From Clostridiales bacterium UBA3758 (GTDB taxonomy: Bacteria > Bacillota > Clostridia > Oscillospirales > Oscillospiraceae), in assembly GCA_002371675.1 (NCBI GenBank), contig DFGE01000031.1:49994-79267 (forward strand): a stretch of DNA of 29,274 bases, given 5' to 3'. This document shows positions 23,111-29,129 of the stretch, piece after piece. Under the pieces are notes generated by a model, which had not been told where the DNA came from, ran no database searches, and saw only the letters and a list, made by a program, of their open reading frames with translations. Numbering within the stretch: the first letter of the stretch is position 1; the number at the start of each line of letters is the position of its first letter. Made by a program: the position numbers and the translations under genes.

Positions 23111-23250
23111 GCGTGCCCGCGTCGGCTCCCCGCCCTACGCAAGCGGGAAAATCGCGGCGCCGCCGCCTTTTTTCAGAAAAAGAATAGGGCAAAAGCCGCC
23201 GCTTGTCAAGGCGCTGCGCGGCGCGCCCTGCGGAAAATGCGCGGAAGGGC

Positions 23251-23279
23251 TTGACAGGCAGATATTGTTGTGATATCAT
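23251..23279 (+). promoter_or_regulatory. Promoter of the SPFH operon
   Basis: TTGACA (23251-23256), a 17-base spacer and TATCAT (23274-23279). Confidence 0.8.
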
Positions 23280-23294
23280 TTTGATATCATATCA
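23271..23294. promoter_or_regulatory. Double TGATATCA operator over the SPFH promoter
   Basis: Two perfect 8-base palindromes TGATATCA (23271-23278 and 23282-23289), 11 bases apart centre to centre, are followed by a further ATATCA. They cover the -10 element and start site. Closely spaced direct repeats of this kind suit a ribbon-helix-helix repressor, and such a protein is encoded second in this operon (inference). Confidence 0.55.
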
Positions 23295-23309
23295 AAGGAG
23301 GTCACGATC

Positions 23310-24347
23310 ATGAAGGAAATCGTGCTCAAGAACAAGAAGAACGGCATGTCCATGATGCTGCTCTTTATCGCGCTGTATCTCTGCGGCGTCGGCGCTGTCA
23401 TTCTCGGCGGCATTCTGCTGGACGACGGCAAGGGCATCGGCGTGCTGCCGCTCGTGCTCGGCATCATCTGGTGCTTTTTCGGCTGGCTGCCCTTTATGGG
23501 CCTCAAGGTGCTCAAGCCCCAGGAGGCGCTGGTGCTCACGCTCTTCGGCAAGTACATCGGCACGCTCAAGGAGGACGGCTTCTATTTCGTCAATCCCTTC
23601 TGCGTCGCGGTGAACCCCGCCGCCAAGACCCGCCTGAGCCAGTCCGGCGACGTGGACGGCGGCCATAACGCCGCGCTCCTCAACGCCGTCGCCCTCGGCA
23701 AAAACGCGGAGGCCGCCGCCGTCGAGACGGCCAGCAAGAAGATCTCCCTCAAGGCCATGACCCTCTCCAACTCCCGCCAGAAGATCAACGACTGCCTCGG
23801 CAACCCCGTAGAGATCGGCATTGCGGTCATCTGGAAGGTCGTGGACACGGCCAAGGCCGTCTTCAACGTGGACAACTACAAGGAATACCTCTCCCTGCAG
23901 TGCGACAGCGCCCTGCGCAACATCGTGCGCATCTACCCCTATGACGTCGCCCCCGGCGTGGACACCACCGGCGACGGCGTGGCCGACGAGGGCAGCCTGC
24001 GCGGCTCGAGCGAGCTCGTGGCGCAGCGCATCCGCGACGAGATCCAGGCCAAGGTCGCCGAGGCCGGCATCGAGATCGTCGAGGCCCGCATCACCTACCT
24101 CGCCTACGCGCCGGAGATCGCCGCGGTCATGCTGCAGCGCCAGCAGGCCAGCGCCATCATCGATGCGCGCAAGATGATCGTCGACGGCGCGGTCGGCATG
24201 GTGGAGATGGCCCTCGAGCGGCTGAGCGAGAAAAACACCGTGGAGCTGGACGAGGAGCGCAAGGCCGCCATGGTCTCGAACCTCCTGGTCGTCCTCTGCG
24301 GCAACCACGACGCGCAGCCCGTGGTCAACTCCGGCTCGCTGTATTAA
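23310..24347 (+). CDS. SPFH (band 7/prohibitin) domain membrane protein
   Basis: A 345-residue protein with two N-terminal hydrophobic helices (about residues 14-38 and 44-64), then an SPFH domain starting at LKVLKPQEALVLTLFGKYIGTLKEDGFYFVNPF. Further family features are VEIGIAVIWKVVDTAKAVFNVDNYKEYLSLQ, in which the DYxEYL-like strand is typical, and AQRIRDEIQAKVAEAGIEIVEARITYLAYAPEIAAVMLQRQQASA. SPFH proteins form oligomeric membrane scaffolds. The function of this bacterial subgroup is not established, but it often sits next to a ribbon-helix-helix protein in clostridia. AAAGGAGG precedes the ATG. It is the first gene of a four-gene unit. Confidence 0.9.
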   Translation: MKEIVLKNKKNGMSMMLLFIALYLCGVGAVILGGILLDDGKGIGVLPLVLGIIWCFFGWLPFMGLKVLKPQEALVLTLFGKYIGTLKEDGFYFVNPFCVAVNPAAKTRLSQSGDVDGGHNAALLNAVALGKNAEAAAVETASKKISLKAMTLSNSRQKINDCLGNPVEIGIAVIWKVVDTAKAVFNVDNYKEYLSLQCDSALRNIVRIYPYDVAPGVDTTGDGVADEGSLRGSSELVAQRIRDEIQAKVAEAGIEIVEARITYLAYAPEIAAVMLQRQQASAIIDARKMIVDGAVGMVEMALERLSEKNTVELDEERKAAMVSNLLVVLCGNHDAQPVVNSGSLY

Positions 24348-24350
24348 ACC

Positions 24351-24554
24351 ATGGCCGACAACGCAAAAAAGCAGGTTCCGCTGCGCCTGAGCCCCAAGCT
24401 CTACGAGGCGCTCGCCGCCTGGGCGGAGGACGATTTTCGCTCTCTCAACGGGCAGATCGAATACCTGCTCACGGAGTGCGTCCGGCAGCGGAAGAAAAAC
24501 GGAAAGTATGTGGGCGAGGAGATCGACAAGCCCCTGGACATCGACATTTCGTGA
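24351..24554 (+). CDS. Arc-like ribbon-helix-helix DNA-binding protein
   Basis: A 67-residue protein. The strand KQVPLRLSPKLYEALAAWA, followed by the helix region SLNGQIEYLLTECVRQR, fits the Arc/CopG ribbon-helix-helix fold, with the basic tail RKKNGKY. It begins three bases after the SPFH stop codon, so it is translationally linked. Databases tend to call such proteins antitoxins, but no toxin gene is adjacent. It more likely regulates its own operon, possibly at the TGATATCA repeats 1 kb upstream (inference). Confidence 0.82.
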   Translation: MADNAKKQVPLRLSPKLYEALAAWAEDDFRSLNGQIEYLLTECVRQRKKNGKYVGEEIDKPLDIDIS

Positions 24555-24563
24555 GGTGAAGAC

Positions 24564-25010
24564 ATGATCCTGCGTATTCTTCGCCGCGTGGTGATCGCGC
24601 TCGGCGCCGCGCTGCTGCTGGGTGTGACGGTCTTCGTGCTCGTCCGCTGGCAGAGCCTCCCCGCCGAGCTGCCCTCGCACTATGACGCGGCCGGCAACAT
24701 CGACGCCACTTCCGGCAAATCCGGCCTCTGGATGCTGCTCATCCTCTCCTGGGTGCTCTACGGCGTCATGAACCTCGCGTCGCTTCTCCCGGCCTCCGCC
24801 TGGAACCCGCCGCCGAAAACGCCGCTGGCCCTCCACGCGATGCGCCTGGTGCTCAGCGTCATGGCGCTGTTCATGACGCTCTGCTTTTGCTATCTCGTGC
24901 TCTGCACCGCGCTCTGCGTCCCGCTCGGGGCCTGGTTCCTCCCGGTGATGCTCACACTGACCTTTCTGCCCGTCGCCGCGCTCGTTGTCATTTCGGTAAA
25001 GATTACATGA
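24564..25010 (+). CDS. DUF1648-domain membrane protein
   Basis: A 148-residue protein with four hydrophobic helices. After the first helix it has WQSLPAELPSHYDAAGNIDA, then SGKSGLW, the DUF1648 hallmark (LP..HY...G..D). The same domain opens SdpI-type immunity proteins, but the SdpI partner domain is missing here. GAGGTGAAG overlaps the stop of the preceding gene and precedes ATG 24564 at a suitable distance. Its exact role is unknown. Confidence 0.8.
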   Translation: MILRILRRVVIALGAALLLGVTVFVLVRWQSLPAELPSHYDAAGNIDATSGKSGLWMLLILSWVLYGVMNLASLLPASAWNPPPKTPLALHAMRLVLSVMALFMTLCFCYLVLCTALCVPLGAWFLPVMLTLTFLPVAALVVISVKIT

Positions 25011-25055
25011 TCAAGCTGTAAAAAGAGGTACTATACGGAAAGGAGACATTCTGCC

Positions 25056-25712
25056 ATGGAAACTCCCGCGATCCTCCGCGTGGAAGGGAACGCCAGTCTG
25101 AGCATCCGTCCCGACTGGGTCAGCGTTTTCATCACGCTCGTCCGCACGGACGAAAACTACGAGGCCCTCGTCAGCCGATCCAGGGAGGAGCTCGCCGCGC
25201 TGCAGGAGCAGCTCGCACCGCTCGGCTTTGCCGCCGAGGATCTCAAAACCCAGTATTTCAACATCGGCCCGCGCTACTTCGATCAGCCGGATGAAAAGGG
25301 CGTCTTCCGCCGCGTCTTCGCCGGTTATGAGCTTCGCCACGAGCTGAAGCTGGCCTTCGCCGCCGACGGCGCGCTGCTCGGCAAGCTCCTCGCGGTGCTG
25401 GCCTTCTCCTCGCTTGCACCGGAGTTCCGCCTGCAGTACAGCCTGCACGAGCCCGAGTCCGTCCGCGAGACGCTGCTGCGCAGCGCCGTGCAGGACGCGC
25501 GGCAGAAGGCGCTCGTGCTCGCCGACGCCGCCGGGGTCACGCTCGGCGCGATCCGCGAGATCAACTACGGCGCCGAGGGCGGCGCGCCCTTTGTGGCCTA
25601 CGCCGCGCCGATGGCCCGCTCCCTCAAGGCCGCCGACGCAGCCCCGCTCAACGCGACCCCCGAGGACATGAGCTTCAGCGACAGGGTCAGCGTCGTCTGG
25701 GAGATCGGCTGA
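25056..25712 (+). CDS. SIMPL (DUF541) domain protein
   Basis: A 218-residue protein. The N-terminal ILRVEGNASLSIRPDWVSVFITL is the typical start of SIMPL/DUF541 proteins. Other family features are EELAALQEQLAPLGFAAEDLKTQYFNIGP, a YELRHELKLAF strand, and the helix AVQDARQKALVLADAAGVTLGAIREI. There is no signal peptide, so this member appears cytoplasmic, unlike many periplasmic homologues. AAAGGAG precedes the ATG. It is the last gene of the SPFH unit. A long hairpin follows at 25748-25786, but without a T-run. Confidence 0.86.
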   Translation: METPAILRVEGNASLSIRPDWVSVFITLVRTDENYEALVSRSREELAALQEQLAPLGFAAEDLKTQYFNIGPRYFDQPDEKGVFRRVFAGYELRHELKLAFAADGALLGKLLAVLAFSSLAPEFRLQYSLHEPESVRETLLRSAVQDARQKALVLADAAGVTLGAIREINYGAEGGAPFVAYAAPMARSLKAADAAPLNATPEDMSFSDRVSVVWEIG

Positions 25713-25747
25713 GCGCCGGGATCAGGCAGCGGCAGTCCTGCCCCCGT

Positions 25748-25786
25748 CCGGCGACGCATTTTGCTTCAGGCAAAATGCTGTTGCCG
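25748..25786 (+). other. Long hairpin after the SPFH operon
   Basis: CCGGCGAC and GCATTTTGC pair with GCAAAATGC and GTTGCCGG around a TTCAG loop, with one bulged T. It may be a terminator or mRNA-stabilising structure; the absence of a T-run argues against a simple intrinsic terminator. Confidence 0.45.
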
Positions 25787-25902
25787 GAAAGGGCTCTGCT
25801 GCAAAACAAGAACGAGCGCGTAAAGTGCAGCTGATTTCGCCGGGCGGCGGCTCCGCTCCGCCCGGCGGCGCAGCAGTATACACATAAATTTGACAGTCTC
25901 TC

Positions 25903-25930
25903 GCGGCGGACGCCGAAAGGCGTCCGCCGC
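25903..25930. other. Perfect 12-bp GC hairpin with GAAA loop
   Basis: GCGGCGGACGCC, loop GAAA, GGCGTCCGCCGC. It lies in the geneless 25713-26094 stretch. The same stretch has a GCCGGGCGG/CCGCCCGGC hairpin (about 25838-25870) and a 14-base direct repeat CCCCGTCGGTGGAG (about 25945 and 25989). No coding frame is supported there. Confidence 0.5.
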
Positions 25931-26094
25931 CTGATCCTCTCCCCCCGTCGGTGGAGCATTTGTCTCTTCCCTTCCCCCCTCCCTGTCTCCCCCGTCGGTG
26001 GAGCCGGAGACGGGAAACCGTGCCGACGCGGCGTGCGTTTCCCCGCTCCGCGCGGCCATGGGAAAAGATTTTTTTGCGTTTTTTAAAAAAACAA

Positions 26095-26123
26095 TTGACA
26101 AGTGTATTCTTTTTTGATAAGAT
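26095..26123 (+). promoter_or_regulatory. Promoter of the tRNA-Asp/tRNA-Thr operon
   Basis: TTGACA (26095-26100), a 17-base spacer and TAAGAT (26118-26123), preceded by an A/T-rich upstream tract. Confidence 0.85.
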
Positions 26124-26134
26124 AGCTAAGCCGT

Positions 26135-26211
26135 GGCCGAGTGGTTCAGTCGGTTAGAACGCCGGCCTGTCACGCCGGAGGTCGAGGGTTCAAGTCCCTT
26201 CTCGGTCGCCA
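26135..26211 (+). tRNA. tRNA-Asp (GUC)
   Basis: A 77-nt cloverleaf with acceptor GGCCGAG/CTCGGTC, discriminator G, anticodon stem CCGGC/GCCGG around CTGTCAC (anticodon 26169-26171), T-loop GTTCAAGTC and encoded CCA. Confidence 0.95.
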
Positions 26212-26240
26212 TCATGCCCCTTTCGAGGGGCATGAACTTT

Positions 26241-26315
<75 letters not shown>

Positions 26316-26316
<1 letters not shown>

Positions 26317-26356
26317 AAAAAGCACCGCAGCCCAAAGGGCCTGCGGTGCTTTTTTG
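26316..26356 (+). terminator. Terminator of the tRNA-Asp/tRNA-Thr operon
   Basis: A 15-bp stem (26316-26330 with 26341-26355; AGCACCGCAG core) with a CCC/GGG-containing loop and a T-run. Confidence 0.92.
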
Positions 26357-26512
26357 CGCTGTCGGCAGATTCGAATGTGTAGTCGCACATGCCATAGGGC
26401 ATGTGCATCGTCCAGTGCAAACACTGGACGATACCTCTATTCTGTTTTCCCGTCCCCCGCAAGGGAAAACAGAATGCAGACGAATACTGCCCAGCAGCTC
26501 CGGAGCGCATCC
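26357..26512 (+). repeat. tRNA-Thr-tail/triple-hairpin repeat, unit 1
   Basis: The unit starts after the terminator with GGCAGATTCGAAT, an imperfect inverse of the tRNA T-arm. It then has three hairpins: 26385-26406 (GCACATGCC), 26407-26432 (11 bp, loop CAAA) and 26439-26475 (13 bp). It closes with CGAATACTGCC and a 15-base exact copy of the tRNA-Thr 3' end (CTGCCCAGCAGCTCC, 26487-26501), plus GAGCGCATCC from the tRNA D/anticodon region. The opening and closing segments can pair, so the whole could fold as a four-way junction. Confidence 0.75.
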
Positions 26513-26706
26513 AGCCCAAAGGGCCTGCGGTGCTTTTTTGCGCTGCCGGCAGATTCGAATGTGTATCGAAAGCCCCGGTGGGGCTTTCGCAGACCAGTGC
26601 AAACACTGGTCTGCTCCTCTGTTTCTTTTCACGCCGCGCGTGAGAAGAAACGCAGACGAATACTGCCCGGCAGCTCCGGGGCGCAGCCTTACCAGGGATG
26701 AGGTCC
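26513..26706 (+). repeat. tRNA-Thr-tail/triple-hairpin repeat, unit 2
   Basis: It repeats unit 1 in order: terminator right half CCTGCGGTGCTTTTTT, then GGCAGATTCGAATGTGTA, then three hairpins at 26567-26589 (CGAAAGCCCC), 26590-26613 (10 bp, loop CAAA, shared CCAGTG/CACTGG) and 26621-26651 (GTTTCTTTTCACG). It closes with GCAGACGAATACTGCC and a one-mismatch copy of the tRNA 3' end (26663-26677). Then follows a degenerate tRNA anticodon-arm copy (GGATGAGGTC at about 26695). Hairpins 1 and 3 share no stem sequence with unit 1, yet their positions and sizes match. Confidence 0.75.
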
Positions 26707-26727
26707 GTTTTTCAGCGCGAGATGATC

Positions 26728-26759
26728 CCCCTTTCTTTTGCTTGTCCAAAAGAAAGGGG
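26728..26759. other. 13-bp hairpin
   Basis: CCCCTTTCTTTTG (26728-26740), loop CTTGTC, complement 26747-26759. It is the first of three consecutive strong dyads between the tRNA repeats and the AT-rich island. Confidence 0.65.
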
Positions 26760-26763
26760 CAAA

Positions 26764-26811
26764 GAAAACGACACTCAGGAGGGGAAGATTTCGTTTTCTC
26801 CCCCTCCTGAG
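26764..26811. other. Interleaved inverted repeats (pseudoknot-type topology)
   Basis: GAAAACGA (26764-26771) complements 26791-26798, and CTCAGGAGGGG (26774-26784) complements 26801-26811. The order is stem 1 left, stem 2 left, stem 1 right, stem 2 right. If transcribed, this can form an H-type pseudoknot or two mutually exclusive hairpins. Confidence 0.6.
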
Positions 26812-26831
26812 AACCTCCCTCATTGAAACGA

Positions 26832-26858
26832 CCAAAAGGGGCTTGCGGCCCCTTTTGG
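26832..26858. other. 10-bp hairpin at the edge of the AT-rich island
   Basis: CCAAAAGGGG, loop CTTGCGG, CCCCTTTTGG. Base composition changes sharply to AT-rich just after it. Confidence 0.6.
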
Positions 26859-26880
26859 AATACCCCGGGAGCCAACGACA

Positions 26881-26985
26881 ATGCATTATTGCTCCATTTA
26901 TGATGCGGATATAGTGAAGAATTATGACAGGGTCAGCCCTCTGGCACAGATACAGAAGCCGCGGGAGACGATTAAGAACTGTTAG
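26881..26985 (+). pseudogene. Possible gene remnant, 34 codons
   Basis: An open frame ATG..TAG encodes MHYCSIYDADIVKNYDRVSP plus 14 further residues (ending IKNC). There is no convincing ribosome binding site. The peptide reads like a real, non-repetitive protein tail rather than a GC-frame artefact, but I do not recognise it. It sits at the left edge of the AT-rich island, immediately before the GAACATCT repeats. It may be the end of a gene truncated when the island formed. Confidence 0.25.
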
Positions 26986-27064
26986 GAACATCTTTGAACA
27001 TCTCGGAACATCTATTGAGCATCTTTGAACATCTATGAAGATGATGGAGAGACTTTGAACATCT
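26985..27064. repeat. Iteron-like tandem GAACATCT repeats
   Basis: Five adjacent 10-11-base units of the form KGAACATCTN (GGAACATCTT, TGAACATCTC, GGAACATCTA, TTGAGCATCTT, TGAACATCTA) and a sixth separated copy (TTTGAACATCTC, about 27054). Spacing near one helical turn suggests a protein-binding array, such as an operator or origin iterons. Confidence 0.6.
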
Positions 27065-27073
27065 CTCCATCAT
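27041..27073. terminator. Inverted repeat downstream of the island RHH gene
   Basis: ATGATGGAGAGA (27041-27052) perfectly complements 27062-27073, with the sixth GAACATCT copy in its loop. It lies four bases beyond the RHH stop codon and may be its terminator, though a long T-run is missing. Confidence 0.45.
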
Positions 27074-27076
27074 TTA

Positions 27077-27259
27077 TTACTGTATTTCAATATTTTCCAA
27101 GCCATGCGCGAGGATAAGGTTTATCAGCTCGTTTCGGGAATAGTTGGTTTCGGAGGCGAGCTTATCCAGCGCGTTCAAGGTGTCCTCCTTGATACGCACG
27201 GAAATGATACGGTTGCCATCTTCGCCCCGCTTCTTGATAATCAATGGTTTATTATTCAT
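27077..27259 (-). CDS. Ribbon-helix-helix regulator of the AT-rich island
   Basis: A 60-residue protein. GNRIISVRIKEDTLNALDKL is followed by ASETNYSRNELINLILAHGL, a standard CopG/Arc ribbon-helix-helix pattern: a basic beta-strand, then two helices with the turn NYSRNE. The ATG at 27259 is preferred over an in-frame GTG nine bases upstream, because AGGTGGAG immediately precedes the ATG and would overlap the GTG start. It is divergent from the zinc-ribbon gene, with a palindrome between them. Codon use is AT-rich, unlike the rest of the window. Such proteins are common on plasmids and integrative elements; here it may control the divergent genes or bind the nearby GAACATCT array (inference). 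Confidence 0.82.
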   Translation of the reverse strand: MNNKPLIIKKRGEDGNRIISVRIKEDTLNALDKLASETNYSRNELINLILAHGLENIEIQ

Positions 27260-27273
27260 TTGCTCCACCTCGC

Positions 27274-27295
27274 AATCTGTATATGATTATAGATT
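27274..27295. promoter_or_regulatory. Palindromic operator candidate between divergent island genes
   Basis: AATCTGTA and TATAGATT are inverted half-sites (one mismatch) around a 6-base centre. It overlaps the -35 element of the zinc-ribbon promoter and the expected upstream region of the RHH gene. Confidence 0.45.
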
Positions 27296-27323
27296 GACAG
27301 GAAAAAGCAAAATATGCTACAAT
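27294..27323 (+). promoter_or_regulatory. Promoter of the zinc-ribbon/SHOCT gene
   Basis: TTGACA (27294-27299), an 18-base spacer and TACAAT (27318-27323). Confidence 0.7.
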
Positions 27324-27375
27324 ATGAATAGCAAGTGATGTTTGCTTGTATTACTATATGATGGAGGCGTGGATT

Positions 27376-27972
27376 GTGGGATTCTTCAGCGCGAAAGCAA
27401 CTTGTGCGATTTGCGGAAGAGAGGTTGGCTTAAACCGATATAGAGTAGGAAAAACCGTTGATGGTAAAGACATTTGGAAATGCCCTGAATGTGCGAGAAA
27501 AGGCGGGTATGTAGAAATTGACCGCATTACGGGAAAAGCAAAGATAGAAACATTGAAAGAAACAGAGAAAAGAGCAAAGTGCAATGTTTGCGGGAATATC
27601 TACTGTTTCAATGGAGCTGATTTGGTCAGAAATAAGCAAAATGCTAATATGGCGAAAGCGGCAGCGGTCGGATCTGCCTTAGCAGCAACGGGCGGGACGC
27701 GTCTTGATATGTACGGATTATCAAATATGGCAGATAGGCATACTGCTGCGATTGTGGATTATACCCGCTGCCCCAAATGCAACTCTATGGATGTCTATAT
27801 TCTGTCTGATGAAGAGTACGAAAAAGAGAAACAGAGAACTTTGTCTGCATCCGAAAATGATAATACTTTTTCTGCCGCCGATGAACTAAAAAAGTTCAAG
27901 GAATTGCTTGACAGCGGCATCATCACGCAGGAAGAGTTTGACGCAAAGAAAAAACAGCTGTTGGGGCTATGA
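27376..27972 (+). CDS. DUF4428-type zinc-ribbon protein with C-terminal SHOCT domain
   Basis: A 198-residue cytoplasmic protein. It starts GFFSAKATCAICGREVGLNR, typical of DUF4428, with C10/C13 and C36/C39 forming a first zinc site. C69/C72 and C132/C135 can form a second site, separated by an insert with an Ala/Gly stretch (93-107). The C-terminal 33 residues (ELKKFKELLDSGIITQEEFD, then KKKQLLGL) are a SHOCT module, a short oligomerisation or targeting motif found at the ends of many proteins. The GTG at 27376 is chosen because GGAGG (27363-27367) lies 8 bases upstream and the protein then begins like its relatives. A TTG at 27346 and ATGs at 27358 and 27361 are alternatives. The function is unknown. 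It overlaps the next gene by four bases. Confidence 0.82.
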   Translation: MGFFSAKATCAICGREVGLNRYRVGKTVDGKDIWKCPECARKGGYVEIDRITGKAKIETLKETEKRAKCNVCGNIYCFNGADLVRNKQNANMAKAAAVGSALAATGGTRLDMYGLSNMADRHTAAIVDYTRCPKCNSMDVYILSDEEYEKEKQRTLSASENDNTFSAADELKKFKELLDSGIITQEEFDAKKKQLLGL

Positions 27973-28172
27973 TAATGGGTGCTCGACATATGCAGGGTGT
28001 TCCAGCCCAAAAAGAACCATTACACAAAAAACCAGAAGATAAACGGAGGCACCCAACCCATTGCATTTACTGTGAGGGCAAGGCACACATATGTTCCTGC
28101 CCGCAAGCAGTCTATTATATGGTACGGTGTAGAAGTTCAAGGATTTGCGATTTCTACGAGGAAAAAGAATAA
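27969..28172 (+). CDS. Small Cys-rich protein, unknown
   Basis: A 67-residue basic protein whose ATG overlaps the stop of the preceding gene (ATGA), so it is probably translationally coupled. Its second half has HCIYCEGKAHICSCPQAVYY followed by VRCRSSRICDFYEEKE, that is C-x2-C, C-x-C and two further Cys, which suggests a small zinc-binding fold. The first 30 residues are polar and low in hydrophobics. I do not recognise the family. A strong terminator follows seven bases after the stop, supporting it as the last gene of this unit. Confidence 0.6.
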   Translation: MIMGARHMQGVPAQKEPLHKKPEDKRRHPTHCIYCEGKAHICSCPQAVYYMVRCRSSRICDFYEEKE

Positions 28173-28178
28173 TAAATC

Positions 28179-28209
28179 GGCAGGGAGTACATCGCTCCCT
28201 GCCTTTTTT
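28179..28209 (+). terminator. Terminator of the zinc-ribbon operon
   Basis: GGCAGGGAG (28179-28187), loop TACATCG, CTCCCTGCC (28195-28203), then TTTTTT. The T-run overlaps the stop codon of the recombinase remnant on the other strand. Confidence 0.9.
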
Positions 28210-28273
28210 ACCCCTCCAACAGCCCTATGTATTTATACGCCGTGGTTCTGGTGACGCCGCAAAGCTGAGTGAT
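28208..28273 (-). pseudogene. C-terminal remnant of a recombinase/HTH protein
   Basis: Read on the minus strand, 28273-28208 encodes ITQLCGVTRTTAYKYIGLLE then G and stop. This resembles the C-terminal helix-turn-helix of serine recombinases/resolvases (L-C-G-V-T/S-R-T-T-x-Y-K-Y pattern). Upstream of it the sequence becomes a GC-rich hairpin repeat at 28274, so the rest of the gene is missing. It marks the right edge of the AT-rich island. Another HTH protein family is possible, because only about 21 residues remain. Confidence 0.5.
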
Positions 28274-28545
28274 CGGGAGGGGCAAGCCCCTCCCCTACGG
28301 GGGCGGACGTACCGGGGTGCGAATCCGACAGCGGGACGTCGAGGACGCCGTCCCCTACGGGGGCGTAACCATAGCATGGGTGCGAGACTGCGGGAGGGGC
28401 AAGCCCCTCCCCTACGGAGACGGACATACCCGGGTGCGGGGTCTGCGGGCGGCTGATAGCCTCCCGGCGTCGGACACGCAGCCGGGTAACGGTTTGCGCG
28501 GAAACGTAACCGCCCGGTCGTAGGGGAGGGGCTTGCCCCTCCCGG
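28274..28545. repeat. Second cluster of GC-rich interspersed hairpins
   Basis: Units at about 28274-28303 and 28390-28417 (GGGAGGGGCAAGCCCCTCCC type), 28333-28362 (GGGACGTCGAGG type) and 28517-28545 (inverted). They are the same family as 4009-4693. The first unit directly abuts and apparently replaced the 5' part of the recombinase remnant. No gene is supported between 28274 and 28587. Confidence 0.85.
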
Positions 28546-28587
28546 CGTCGGTCTTGCAGCCGGGTTAGGGCAGCGCAGGGACGGAGT

Positions 28588-28945
28588 TTATAATGATCAT
28601 CGGATGGCGAAATCAATCGAGAATTCGATTGATTTCGCTGCCAAACGACAAGTTTGGCAGCGAATGCTTCTATTGCTCCCCAATAAACTCTTGCATTATT
28701 GGGGAGCAAATTTGCCATGTTTCGCGGTTGCCCCGCTAAGGGGCGAGCGAAACGGCAATCAAATCGTTATTGATGTGCCTGTACTTGCTGCCGTTGGGAT
28801 TCAAGCTTAAATAGGCACATCAATAAAATCATTCGCCCGATGCTCATTGCAATGCGTATATGGCAAAACAGCAAGGCTGTTTTGCTGCGCAGCAAAGCTG
28901 CGCGGCGAAAAGCGTATTCGCTTTTCGCCATCATATAATCATTAT
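28588..28945 (+). repeat. Hairpin-mosaic intergenic element, copy C (complete)
   Basis: About 358 bp made of flank + core + flank. The flanks match copy A (1503-1709), and the core (28672-28824, 153 bp) is identical to that of copy B. The core starts ATTG and ends CAAT. It contains TGCTCCCCAATAA/TTATTGGGGAGCA, GTTTCGC/GCGAAAC with nested GCCCC/GGGGC, and ATTGATGTGCCT/AGGCACATCAAT stems. No coding frame is supported. Confidence 0.9.
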
Positions 28946-29018
28946 CGTCGCAGGGGCGATCGTACCCGGTCGCGTGTCCCACAATCGGGCCGCCGGGGGC
29001 GTCGGCCCCTGCGGGGTG
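28946..29018. repeat. Extended GC-rich hairpin unit
   Basis: GCAGGGGC (28950-28957) complements GCCCCTGC (29005-29012) around a GC-rich interior with a GGGGGC/GCCCC-type stem. It is related to the interspersed GC-rich family and immediately follows copy C. Confidence 0.55.
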
Positions 29019-29120
29019 GTGCAAATCCGCGCATTATTTGTGCTTTTGACGTCTTATTATACATTTCTTCTCAAAGCGCGAAAAAATGCGCAGATTTTTG
29101 TAGCGCTGCGGCTGACGATA

Positions 29121-29129
29121 TGTTATATT
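29121..29129 (+). promoter_or_regulatory. Possible extended -10 promoter near the right end
   Basis: TGT followed by TATATT, with no good -35 element. Downstream (29135-29274) there is GC-rich sequence with local stems (AGAGCC..GGCTCT) and no gene start with a ribosome binding site. It may be the leader of a gene beyond the window. Confidence 0.3.

Noticed and set aside
24351..24554. A toxin-antitoxin pair with the RHH protein as antitoxin
   Set aside because: The neighbours are SPFH and DUF1648 proteins, neither resembling a toxin. Autoregulation of the operon is a simpler reading.
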